Assembly: GCA_040182905.1 (NCBI GenBank) | Contig: JARQWU010000122.1 | Coordinates: 1-28,519 of the forward strand | DNA length: 28,519 nucleotides | Source of the DNA: Barthelona sp. PAP020 | Taxonomy: Eukaryota > Metamonada: BaSk clade | Direction: 5' to 3' | Part shown: in pieces, positions 7,709 through 19,500 of the stretch | Numbering within the stretch: the stretch's first letter is position 1 | Layout of the letters: each line of letters begins with the position of its first letter | The notes under the pieces: generated by a model | Database searches by the model: none | Told to the model about the DNA's origin: nothing | Seen by the model: only the letters and a program-made list of their open reading frames with translations | Program-made: the position numbers and the translations under genes

Positions 7709-10225
7709 ATGAAAGAATCCAAATTCTTATTGCCTGATGGGTCAAATGTTGTTTTGGATATTCGAAATTTCTCAAATGTAAGCACATTAAGAAAATATTT
7801 TGCAGATATGTTAAAAATGATGGTTGTTTTAGTCACAGATATAGGTATATTGACCAATGATTACCAATTAAATTTTTTAAAACATTGGGATAAAGAAATT
7901 ATCATTGAAGTGACTTCTCCTTCAAAATTATCCAGAGAACATATTGACCATTTACGAACTGCATCAAATATTTACATAAATGACGATACAAATTTTGCAA
8001 TTAAAGAATGTTATTATGAAATTTTGGCTAAACTAACAAATCCACCTAATTTTTTGTTGATTGGGTTGGGTGAAACTCATCAAAGTTCATTAGAAGAAAT
8101 AAAAGTTGTTTTAGCGTCTATAGCGCCGTCAATTGGGTATATTGTTTTTGGGATTGAGAATTATGGTTGTGCTTCTAATTTTGATGGTAAAATTATTTGT
8201 AATGAAGATCTAGTGCAAATGTTTGCTATTGCTGATGAAGCAGGAAATTTCGAATTCACTTGTTATTCTTTTAATCCATTAGGTTCTCTCAATATAGAAT
8301 ATGATAGTTGTGGTAGTGGAAATGTGTTAAATTCAAGCAATAATGTTGATACAGATAGTTTACTTGATTTAGGTTCAGAAGTAGATGATCATCTATCAGA
8401 AGATGCGTATATATCTGATTTAAAACAAGAGTTCAGCTTAGGAAATTCAGCAGAAATTGATTCATTGCAATACTTCAAAGATAAGAACAGCCTCAGTCCC
8501 AATATTGACGACACATACACGATAGAACATGATGCTTCAAAACAATCCAAAGATGTTTTTGTTGATAACACTCATGAAACTGATATAAACACACATTATC
8601 AGTTTCATACGATTAACCTAAAAGAAATTGAAGAATCTTTTGATAATAACATGATTGGAAGTATTTATTCAGTTGTCACTTCACCTGTTGAATCGATGAG
8701 TGATCTTGAAAGCGTCCCTAAACTGATATTTTTGTTAATGACGGGGGAACTTGGTCATTTTCCTATCAAAATGCTTCAAGAAATGTGGCCAGATACACCT
8801 ATACAAGGGATAGCATCATCCTCGCAGATATTATGCAATTCTCATTTCATTAATAACGGTTTTGTGGCTGTTCAAATGTATACCACTGCAGATGTATTGA
8901 CCACTTTTCATTTTCCAACAAATCCCACTGCAGTTGAAGCTGAAATTACTAAAATTAGTTCAAACGGTTATGTAATCGAAGAGTTAGATGATCGTCCTGC
9001 CTTGGAAGTCTACAATGAGTTTATTTGCGCAGATTTGACAACTCAACCCTCAAAGAAAGATTTATCTCCTTTAGGACTATTTTTGGGAGAATCTAATGAT
9101 GGTGAAGAGCTATTTCAAAGCATTTTACCTGTTACATCTACTGAAACAAAAGGTTTAAGGCTTAACATTCAAGTTGAAAATAATAGCACATTGACTTTAT
9201 TGAGTGCTACAAAGAAGGGAATTTTGGAAAAGGTACGTGATATGGTACATTTATCACAAATTTCTGGATTATTTGGTGTGTTTATCTTTGCACCAATAGG
9301 GTTTGGTCGATTATTGTATGCGAATGAAAACGACAATTCTTCTTCTTCTTGCAATTCATTTTCTGATGAGGTTCATTTTAAGGAAATGTCAATGTTCTTT
9401 TCTCATACCCAAATTGGATCCTTTAAATTTGCTCGAGAATCTTCTACTTCAGCATTGGTTTCAAAAAAAGGACTCAGAAACTGGTTGTTGAATTACCAAA
9501 ATTTTTGTTTTGGATCGGTTGCCTTTATTGAACCGAAACTTGCATCAGAACATCACTTAGCTATCTTAATTACAGACATTGAAAGTTCGACTTATCTTTG
9601 GCAAAATTATCCCACAGAAATGCAAGAAGCTTTAACTTTGCACAATAATCTTTTCAGAACTCTCTTAAAAGACCCAGGTTTTGGTGGTATTGAATTAAGA
9701 ACAGAAGGGGATTCATTTGTTTTGGCTTTTAAATCAGCAATAAAGGCTGTTCTATTTTCAATATTAGTTCAACTCGAATTATTAAAGTTGAAGTGGCCAA
9801 AAAAATTGTTAGAAGAAGAAATTTGCAAACCTATTTATGATGAAAATGGTATCTTAATTTGGTGCGGATTGAAAGTACGTATGGGCATTCTTCATGGTTC
9901 ACCAAAAGTCATGTTTGACAGACATGATAACAGATACATTTTGTCTGGTCCTGTTATGGACGCAGCAGCGTATGTTTCAGATGTCTCCAATGGTGGTCAA
10001 ATTTTAATTTGCGAACATGTATTTGAACTTGTTAAAGAATATCATTTTGATGAATGTGAAGGAGCTTCAATTATATGCACCAACCCAATCAATATCACTT
10101 CATTGTGTGTTTCCAAGCAGCTGTTTCAAATTTTTCCTTTAAAATTGAGTGGTCGTAAGTTTGAAAAATTGAGAAGTCGAAAAGGGTCTATTATTGGTAC
10201 TTTGGGCAATTTTGCTTTCGATTAG
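7709..10225 (+). CDS. FIST-domain protein with Cyr1-like class III nucleotide cyclase domain
   Basis: An 838-residue predicted signalling protein. Residues 1-70 look like a ubiquitin/RA-like beta-grasp domain. Residues about 112-440 match FIST_N, interrupted by an Asp/Ser-rich disordered stretch at 200-336; the FIST hallmark R-P-A-L-E-V-Y is at 429-435. Residues about 505-600 match FIST_C. Residues 615-780 are a class III cyclase domain most like fungal Cyr1. Metal-binding Asp623 (in T-D-I-E-S-S-T) and Asp668 (in T-E-G-D-S-F) are present. The purine-selecting Lys is Arg664, the partner Asp is Ile744, and the transition-state Asn and Arg are Asp751 and Tyr755. There is no membrane segment, so it is probably cytosolic. 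FIST is known as a small-ligand sensor in bacterial signalling and in FBXO22. The start is the first in-frame ATG, and it ends in TAG. Whether it makes cAMP is uncertain. Confidence 0.85.
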   Translation: MKESKFLLPDGSNVVLDIRNFSNVSTLRKYFADMLKMMVVLVTDIGILTNDYQLNFLKHWDKEIIIEVTSPSKLSREHIDHLRTASNIYINDDTNFAIKECYYEILAKLTNPPNFLLIGLGETHQSSLEEIKVVLASIAPSIGYIVFGIENYGCASNFDGKIICNEDLVQMFAIADEAGNFEFTCYSFNPLGSLNIEYDSCGSGNVLNSSNNVDTDSLLDLGSEVDDHLSEDAYISDLKQEFSLGNSAEIDSLQYFKDKNSLSPNIDDTYTIEHDASKQSKDVFVDNTHETDINTHYQFHTINLKEIEESFDNNMIGSIYSVVTSPVESMSDLESVPKLIFLLMTGELGHFPIKMLQEMWPDTPIQGIASSSQILCNSHFINNGFVAVQMYTTADVLTTFHFPTNPTAVEAEITKISSNGYVIEELDDRPALEVYNEFICADLTTQPSKKDLSPLGLFLGESNDGEELFQSILPVTSTETKGLRLNIQVENNSTLTLLSATKKGILEKVRDMVHLSQISGLFGVFIFAPIGFGRLLYANENDNSSSSCNSFSDEVHFKEMSMFFSHTQIGSFKFARESSTSALVSKKGLRNWLLNYQNFCFGSVAFIEPKLASEHHLAILITDIESSTYLWQNYPTEMQEALTLHNNLFRTLLKDPGFGGIELRTEGDSFVLAFKSAIKAVLFSILVQLELLKLKWPKKLLEEEICKPIYDENGILIWCGLKVRMGILHGSPKVMFDRHDNRYILSGPVMDAAAYVSDVSNGGQILICEHVFELVKEYHFDECEGASIICTNPINITSLCVSKQLFQIFPLKLSGRKFEKLRSRKGSIIGTLGNFAFD

Positions 10226-10525
10226 CCTGAATTCATGAATAAATAATCGAACATTTGATGATGAATGATTGAAAGAACAAGCAAAAAGAAAAATACATCT
10301 GTTTATTTAGAGATCAATGTATGAAATTAGTTAACCTATTTTCCAGGTAATAGTCATTTTAGGATGTATCTTTCTCGTTTGGTTGTTTTATTCAATCAAT
10401 TATAAAAAGATAAACAAAAAATTACTCTTTTTTATTCTTTTGTTAGCAAATGAACTAACAACAAACACAATTTTATCAATTTTTGATCAATTTTCTGTCA
10501 AAAAAATAACAACAAAAAATTATGT
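10226..10525. other. Convergent intergenic region (FIST-cyclase and dynein 3' flanks)
   Basis: 300 bp between two converging genes. AATAAA at 10238-10243, 13 bases after the FIST-cyclase stop, overlaps the perfect palindrome ATTCATGAAT (10231-10240). A 92-codon frame starting with TTG at 10383 runs into the dynein gene on the other strand and is not convincing. Nothing else is recognised. Confidence 0.4.
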
Positions 10526-13500
10526 TCAAGTGGAAAGTGACAGCAATAATGCAGTGCCTCTTTTGATCCACTTATTTGATTCATCTTCTTCACAAGCTAA
10601 TTCAACAGTTGTGACATATGAAGGTCTTTCTCTTGTACCAGTACGTACAGGATACATATAAGCAGGACATTGATAAATAGCATTCGAAGGTCTCTTTCTG
10701 GTTTCAATAGGCTTGAAATGAATAATTGGCATCTCATCAACTAAAACCATGGGATGAGGTTCAGCTAATCTAGACTTCTCAACATCCCATCTCGCTCCTT
10801 CCAAATATAATCCTTTAATATAGGCTCCATCAGAAGGTCCATGTAATAACTCGTGTTCAGTTTGTGTCATCACGTTGAATTCAAATGCAAAAGTATCAAT
10901 AGGAACACCTGTACGACGAGCAGAAGTCTGTAATAGTGCAGTTAAGAAACCAGTTGGAAAAGTGAAACCAGCAAGCCAAAATACTGTCAAAGGTGTGATT
11001 CTCTCACCCCAATTTCGCATTTGATTTATTCTTTCATCTAAATCTCTTATCCAACTGGCTAAAGGTTTAATAGAAGGATATGCGAATGAATGTTTAGCTG
11101 GAACCCTGTTGTCATAATAGCTGTTCAAAATATCTTCGAGATCGGGGGAAATAACAACAAGACCCTGAATACCCTTTTCAAGACGCAACAAATCTTCTTC
11201 AATGACCTCTAATAATACGTTATAACGATACATCTCTTGTAATAGAACAGTGGTCAAAGGTGTAACATCATCCCCAATGGCGATACGTGTTGCTTCAATA
11301 TCTAACAGTTTGGGCAATGACTTTTTCAATTTTTCAATCAAAGAAAGAACAACTTCTTCACGGGATTGAGTATCTTTAGAAACTATTCTAGGTTGTAAAG
11401 ACAAGACAGTATCAAGAAGCAACTGTGATTCTTGGATAGCAGAAGCAATATCTGCATTGAAATGCTGTCCAAATATTTCAGGAGGATCTTGCAATCTCCA
11501 AGTTTGGATTCTTTCAACATAATCTTGTAAATGACCATCTGCTGGTATAAAGTAATTGTCAAGTCGACACAATTGTCTGTTGGGTTCATTCAACGTTGCG
11601 TCTGAATAGATATCATTCATATAAACCTTTAACAAACGTCTATCCCAATCGTCTGTGACACGACCTCCATAAGAAGCATCACCAGTTAAATATCTCAATC
11701 CTTTCCAATCAATTTCCCCTTCAGAAGTCATCTTTTGCAAATAGGATCTTAATAAACGCTCAGATATTTCAAAATCGGAATCATTGAAATCATAAACAAC
11801 GTTCCATCCCAATGTCATAAATTTTCTGCGTTCAATGAGCAATGAATGGAAATATGCCAAGCCAAATAACATTCGCTTATAGGCAATTTGATTCGTATTT
11901 GGAACTCCTTCACGACCACCATATATTCTTAACATATTAGCCTTTACACCTCTTGGAGGCTCTGTTGTAATTTTAACAGCAGATTGCAAAATAGAAATAG
12001 GGAATTTGGGATGAGGATTAGATGACAACCATAATCTAAAACGTGGATGAACTTTTTGGCCAGGGAGTGAAGCAATAATTTTTTCAAGATCAGGCAACCA
12101 TGATACACTTAAATGACAATTGGCTAATAGCACCCAACCACCTGATGCCATGGCTTTTTCAATCGCAGACTCAGCAATAGGTGTTTGACCTTGACCCAAG
12201 GCAACTGATCTAAACTTTTCGGACATTCCTTTGAGTTGAGCAAAGGATGCTAACATGTGATAAGGATCAACACCAGGAGAAAGAATGAATATCAAAGGTG
12301 TTAAATTGGTACTATCGGTAAATGCAGATTCAAGGTCGAAGGTCGGTGGATCAATGAAGTCTTCACCTAAATTGTTTGAAACAAATTGAGTGACAGCAGA
12401 TAAGATACGATCTTCACGTAAACAACGTACTATCAACATCTTTTGCATTTCAGTCAATTTAGACTCCCAATCAGCAGGTAGGGGTTCAAATTCAGGTGTT
12501 TCATTTTGGTACCAATTTTTCCAAAGATCAGCATCAACAGAAGACTCAAAACCACCCAATAATCCATGGAAAGCTGGTAACTTTGCTAATTCATGAATAT
12601 TATCCCAAGCAGACTCTGCTAACCAAGATTGTGGATTTGGCAATTGCTTGGCCTTATCCAACACAACACCACCACGTAAAAAGAACTGATATTCCGAATA
12701 TTCAATTTGACGGTCATTCATCATGATCTTGATACACATTTGGAAACTTAATAACAATTTGTGCTTGGCAAAAAGACCTCGACATACATATCGATAAAAG
12801 GCCAATGTGTGTGTGGCCAAAATGTCAGAAATACGCTCTTTCAAATCATCATTACGCTTAGCCTTACTAATACTCAATGAAAACAATTCAATATATGAAT
12901 CCAAACTGAACTGATACATAGGATCAACTCTAGCCATGTCATTCAAAACGAAGAATAAAATACTAGCACGTTCAGCAATGGTACGGTAATTTTCACGTGA
13001 CTCATCGATACGTTTTTCAGTTGCTTGAGCATCCAGTAAATCTTGCTTAATCTTTTCAGATGTTGTCTTTGAATCTGTAAGTGTGTTAACCAAAGTTTCA
13101 TCTTCCAAAACATTGTCAGTCTCGTTTAACAACATGACAATCTTGTCTTCTAATTCAACCATCTTACGCTTTTGCTCCGCCATAGACAAAACCAATTCAT
13201 TTTTCTTTTCTTCCAATTTGGGCATTTCTTTTTGAACAACCAAACCCAATAATTGTTCTTCCAAACCCTTTTCTTTCACAGCAAAGTTAACTATTGTGGT
13301 TTTTGCACTGATTTCAGGACTATACGTAGGATTGTGTAACTTAGTCGTTAAGAACAATTTGAATGACTCATTATAGTCAATAAGCTTGTCTCCAAGTCTA
13401 ATTTTGGTGATACCTCCTTCAATGATGAAATCTCTGTTCAAAATAGGATTTAAGATGGGGTCTATCTCTTCTCCAACGTTTTCTAATAATACAGGATCAC

Positions 13501-16500
13501 CATAACGAATAGCCATCTCCAAATCACGAACAAAACTGTTGGCGGATAAAGTCAATATCTTCAGAGAATTATCTTCTTCTAAATTACGTATCCATTTGTT
13601 AGCTTGTGATTGAGGATCAATCATCAATGGCCAACGAACACTCTTTTGAACCAAAATACCATTTTCAATGCTGAAATTATCACTGGGCAACCCTTGAATG
13701 TTCCAACTGCGTACAATTGTGGGTTCAACCAAGAAATCAATCAATTTGAAATTTGAAGAACAGTTAATATGTGCATTTAAAATATTTTCAGACCATTTCT
13801 TCAGTAAAATAGCACGATATTCAGAGGGGAAAGGTCCCGCATATGATAAGAATGCAGAAGCCAACAAACAATCTCCAGGAAGATTATCAATGTCAATTTC
13901 GTATAAAGCAATGGTTTCTTCCCATCTACCACGTTCATCTGCCAAACCATTAACAATTGAATCGGCTCTTCTTAATTTATCTTCAGTTTCTTTGGCTTGA
14001 CGTTCCAATTCTTTTTTATAATTATCTTTCTCAGCATATAACAAGTTCAAATCTTCAATTTTCTGTTTCAATTCAGCAACACGTTCTTCTGCTTCACGTA
14101 AATTGGATTGTTTAATCTCCAATTCTGCTGATAACCTGGCAACACGGGCTTTCTTTGGTGCAACAACTTTATTCACCTTTGCGAATTCTTCCATGGCAAC
14201 AATCCATTCGGCTAAAACAAAAGAAGGCTCAGAAACAGTCTTGATTCTGTTTAAATTCCAGTCAGCATTGTGAGTGAATTTGCCCAATTTTCTAATCATT
14301 GTATCAGTAATGGATTCTTTGGGATAGTTTTGTAAATCAGTCAATAAGGATGCATTAGCTAATGCAGATTGAACACTGGACCAATCAGTATCATGTTTCA
14401 ACAAAATCATTAACGCACCACAAACCAATTGAACATGATAAGGAGGATTGCCCATAACTTTGATATCTGCAATAGCAGCACGATTCAAATTTTGCAAAGC
14501 CAATTCTGCTTTGGCTAGAATAGGCATGACTCGGTCCAAATCTTCACTTGCTTGACGTGCTTGAACTTTCAAATCAGCTTCTTCGCGACTTAAAATCTCT
14601 TTTTGTTGTTCAACTTGTTGAGCTTGTGCATCGACATCAGTACGCTTGGCAATTAATTCAACCAACAATGCATCACATTCATTAGCATTATTTGCAACTT
14701 CAATCTTGGTGTGATCTAATTTAACTGTCATAACTTCAACTTCTTTACGTGTGGCCAATAACTTGGAAAGACCAGTCTCCAATTTTCCCTTATTCTTTAC
14801 GATCTCTTTCTCTTTGTTCTTGTTCAGGCCTACATACATTTCAACTAATTGCAAGAAAGAAGTGGGAGTGACAAAGTTTGAACGACGTAACTCAAAGCCC
14901 ATACGATCAGACTCCTCTTCAACCAAAGTGTGACATGACACCAATACTTCAGCAATACGTTTTCTAATTTTTGGTTCAATCTTCTCCAAATCTTCCAAAC
15001 CACGCTCAGCAACTTCTAAAAGAGCATCTGCTGGCCATCTGTTGAACCAATCAATAGTGGTACAAGAAACCAAAGCTGGGAATTGTCTAACACGATCACG
15101 GAATGCATCTCCAACTGGAGACATGCATAAAACAACATGAAGATTGGTACGAACTCTTTCAATGAAGAAAGCCCACATTAATTCATGAGTTTCTGGTTGA
15201 CCTTTACAGTTACTACGATACAATGTAGTTAATTCTTCTCTCAAAGCCATTAACTCATCACCCTCAAACAATTGTGGAATTTGCCCGTTACTTAAGATGT
15301 TGTTGATATCCTCAAAGAAAATTTCTTCTGTAACTTGAGCATCGGATAATAAAAATACAGTTGGTTTAGCTTCCAAACCACACTTTTTGTACAAGTTTCG
15401 CATATCTGCTCTAAATTCTGGTTGACCATAATTAGAAGCCAATTCAATTTGGAAAACATCCATTTCTGCAATATATGCTGCTAATCTAGTCAAAGATTGT
15501 CTACCAGAACCACCAACACCAACTAACATTACATTACCTCTTGGTTGTTTTAAGATACGGTTAATACGACAGATGTGTTGCAAAGCATCGTTGAAAAGAA
15601 CCAAATTCATCGGCATTTTATGTTCGCTATCATAATCGCACATTTTATCAACCATCCAACTTTGTACTTGTGTAATTGCAGGAAGCAACTGATAAGACAT
15701 ATCTCTGGACATAAAATCACCAAACATAGGTAATTGTCCTGCTTTACACAATTTATTCAAGGAAGTATCGAAATAATCAGACACTTTACTTTGAATGTTT
15801 GAAAGGAATTTGGCATTGTCATCATCATCTGCTAGTTTATCTCCAAATACTCTAAACATCTCATGAATCCATAATTTCAACATCTGATCACGTGAATAAG
15901 TGGGTGTAGACATTAATAATCCTTGAATTACCTTAGAAACATCTCTTAAATTAAATATGTAATGTGATTTAGATGGTGTGGGTAAGAAACCAGTTACCAT
16001 TAAATGATAGATATCAGTAGTGCCTTGAATCAATTTTTCTGACAATAATAAGACAGACTCTTCAAAACCACTCTGTAAATGGGAAGATAACAGTGTACCA
16101 AAGATACGTTTGATTTCATCATCATCAGGTTCAGGAATGTTCAAAACATGGAACCTAGATTGTAATCTATCATCAATCACTTGTCGACCACCACCAGGAG
16201 GACCCATAGCTGCAATGAATTGCAAATTGAGAATCTTTTGTCTCGTTTGCTTGCTCAAATCATACCAACACCCATAATCAATGTATTGTCTCAATAATTC
16301 CAAGGGGGGTTGTGCACCAAAAATCTCCTTTGCTGGCATATTGAAATCATCAATAAAAGCAATTTCATATGTGGCATGCTTAGGAATGTACATGTTTTGA
16401 CGATGCTCCAATTTCTCTTCAAACAAACCCTGCAGTTGTTGAGAAGACGTTTGAGCTGAGAAATTGATATCCATACGATTATAATTGCTGTTCTGACCCA

Positions 16501-19500
16501 CAAAACGATTCAAAGAATGGTCAACATAACTTGATTTACCCACACCTGTTTCTCCGACAATCAACAAGTTTCGATGTACAGGTAACAAACAATCAAGAAG
16601 ATATTGGAAACGAACAGTAGAAGCGGTAGGTACCATGTGTTTAAAGTATGCAACATTTTCAGCAGGTTTCCAATTGGCACTCAACTTATCACTCCAATGA
16701 GCCCAAGCTTTACGCTTAAAATCAACATAATATTCAAAGACAGTGTTAGTAGGTGGGAATGACCCATCAATAGTTCTTAAAAACATGTCAAATTTCTTAC
16801 GACATGTTCCTGTTGCAGCTCCTCCTAAAGTCCAAGTCAATGTAAAAGCAAAATACATCTCAACAAGACGATAGAATCCTTCTTTATCAGTACCATAGAC
16901 AACTCCATTATCAGGAATAGCCAAAGTATCAAATAACACACAGAATGATTGAATTGCGTTTAAGATTGTAATTGGAACCAATTCATCCCATTCTTCATGT
17001 GCTTCGATAGCTTTGACCAAATATTTCTCGGTTAATTCTTCCATTAAAGCGGCTTGACCCTCGAATAACTTATTTTTACAACGTTTTTCCAACCAACTGT
17101 TCCAATATGGTCTCCAACCAAGAATATCGCGATCAAAATACACCATACCACATCTCGAAACTGTAGCAGGAGAAGCAACAGCCAAGTCTCTTGTTTCAAA
17201 TAAGAAAGAAACATGATTAGGGAAAGCAATACGTTCGGAGTTAATCAAAGTAAGAACTTTATTGTCATCCAAAACAGTATTCATTGACTCAATCCATAAT
17301 GTATCAATAGGACCATCGAACACTATCCAGCGTTCATCTTTATTCTCAGTAATCGAAGAAACATTACGCAAAGTGACAGAGAGTACACCATCCTTCCATT
17401 CACGAGTTTGTAAGTTGTATTCACCATAAAGTTCAATGACCTTTGGATTCAATTCATAACTATGAACAGGGACAAAATTTTCATCAGATAGACTTAATCT
17501 TGTCATAGAATTTTTCAGAACATGCCATGTGGTAGATTTACCAGAACCAGGTAAACCAACAATCATCACACCATGACGAACAGCCTTTGTTTCGTATAAT
17601 TGGAAAGCTTTTGTGATAATAGTTTCATCCACTTGTAAACCATTTGCTTTCAATTCGTCACGCATAGCATTCAAGAACGCATCTCTATTTGGTTCTGGAA
17701 TATCTAAACCAGGCATCAAATCTTGAATCAAACCATCAAACAATTTTGCATCTTCAGCAATTAATTTGGGAAGATTCGAATCTCTAAGTGCCCGTAATAC
17801 AATAATTTCTTCTGAAGCTGTTAAATCAGAACGACGTGAATTTCCGGCTGCAACTAAAACAGACTTAATGGCACGCATACCAAAATCATAATGATCTTGT
17901 TTGGATAATTGTTGGAACATTAAATTGAACAAAGAAGTGATCTTCTTACTTAACACCTTAGCCTTCGTAAAACCTTCAGAATATAAACTGATTTCTGCAA
18001 TCAATGAAAAATCAGGCCTCATCATAGAAATAGGTCTAAACAATGATTTTAAGTTATCAGGCAATTCAGTACGTCCTGCATACCCAGGATTCATGGTAAC
18101 AAAAATACCACAAGATGAATTTAATTTAATTTGACGTCCTTCAAACATAAAATGCTTTAAGTTACCGGAAATGGCTTCTAAAATGGTACTGACTTGTTGA
18201 GCAACAACTGATAAGACTTCAATATCAATACGATTAAACTCATCAAAACAACCCCAACCACCAGTTTGTACTAAACCACTGAACATACGACCAACAGATT
18301 TATAATCTAAACCTTCTGAACAATTAAATACAGCGCAATTGGTTCCCATAGCTTTGGCTAAATCTCTTACAGTTTCAGTCTTTCCTGTACCGGCAGGTCC
18401 TTGAGGATTACCACCACGTCTCAAAGCCAAAGCAGTTGTCAATGTCAAATAACATCTGTCTGTCAATGGTGTTACAACTAAACGACCAGGATTACCAAGG
18501 TATTCATATTGATAATCGAAGGTATAATCAGTTTGATGAGCATAACATAATTCATCTGTGATGGAAAACCTCAATTGCATGGTCCAATCAAAATCAGTTG
18601 TTTTATTTACGTTGTTCAAATACAACTTTTGAATGACATCTCGTCCATGAACTTCAATTGTGATAAGACCAATAGTTTTTAAACGGTCAAGTTTATTCGT
18701 AGATTCCGCTCGAACAAAATTGGTTAAACGTGTTAATAGCATCATTTGGCGTTTGGCCAAATATTTAAGAACATTCTTGGATTGTCCCTTTTCCAAATCC
18801 ATTAAAGCCTTTTCTACAGCACCAGTCCAAAATACTTGTCCAGTGGTGATCGCTAATTGTCCTAAATGTTGCTTAATCCACTTTTCACGTTTATATGGAT
18901 TCTGTTTCAACGCTTGATAACAATTGAACAACAATAGTTTCATAGTACTCACCATTTGCTTTTCAATCAAATGCATGTAATCTTCAACACTTCCTTCAAT
19001 GGTGATAGGATTACTGAATTGCAATAATTCACCATCATTTGAATACATTCCTGTAACCAACATTCTAGTACCTTCACTTGCTTGTAAATGAGAAACATAG
19101 AAGAAACATTTTTTGATATGGCGATTAATGACAGAACGATCATGTGCTTTACCTAACCATTCTAATAAATCATCATTGGAAAGGAAATAGAAACGTGGGA
19201 ATGCCATACGCTTCGTTTCAAGATAATCCTCCAAAGATTTTTGAATAGATTCAAGCATTTCAAACATTTTTTTAAGGTTTATCTTGACTTCAGGATCTGT
19301 TAAGCCATCAAAAGCATGATTTTTATGTTTTTCAACAAAACCTTGAGTTAAATTATTCCAATCAGAAGTTACAATGTCAAATTTCTTTGCAACCAATGGT
19401 AATTGCCTTGTAATTCCTTCAGATAACGAAAATATACTATCCATATAGACCCAGTCTCTTTGTACTTGTAAAAACAATTCCAAATTTTCAACCATTGTAG

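Noticed and set aside
10383-10661. 92-codon plus-strand frame with a hydrophobic stretch
   Set aside because: It starts at TTG and about half of it is the antisense of the dynein C-terminus; no family match.
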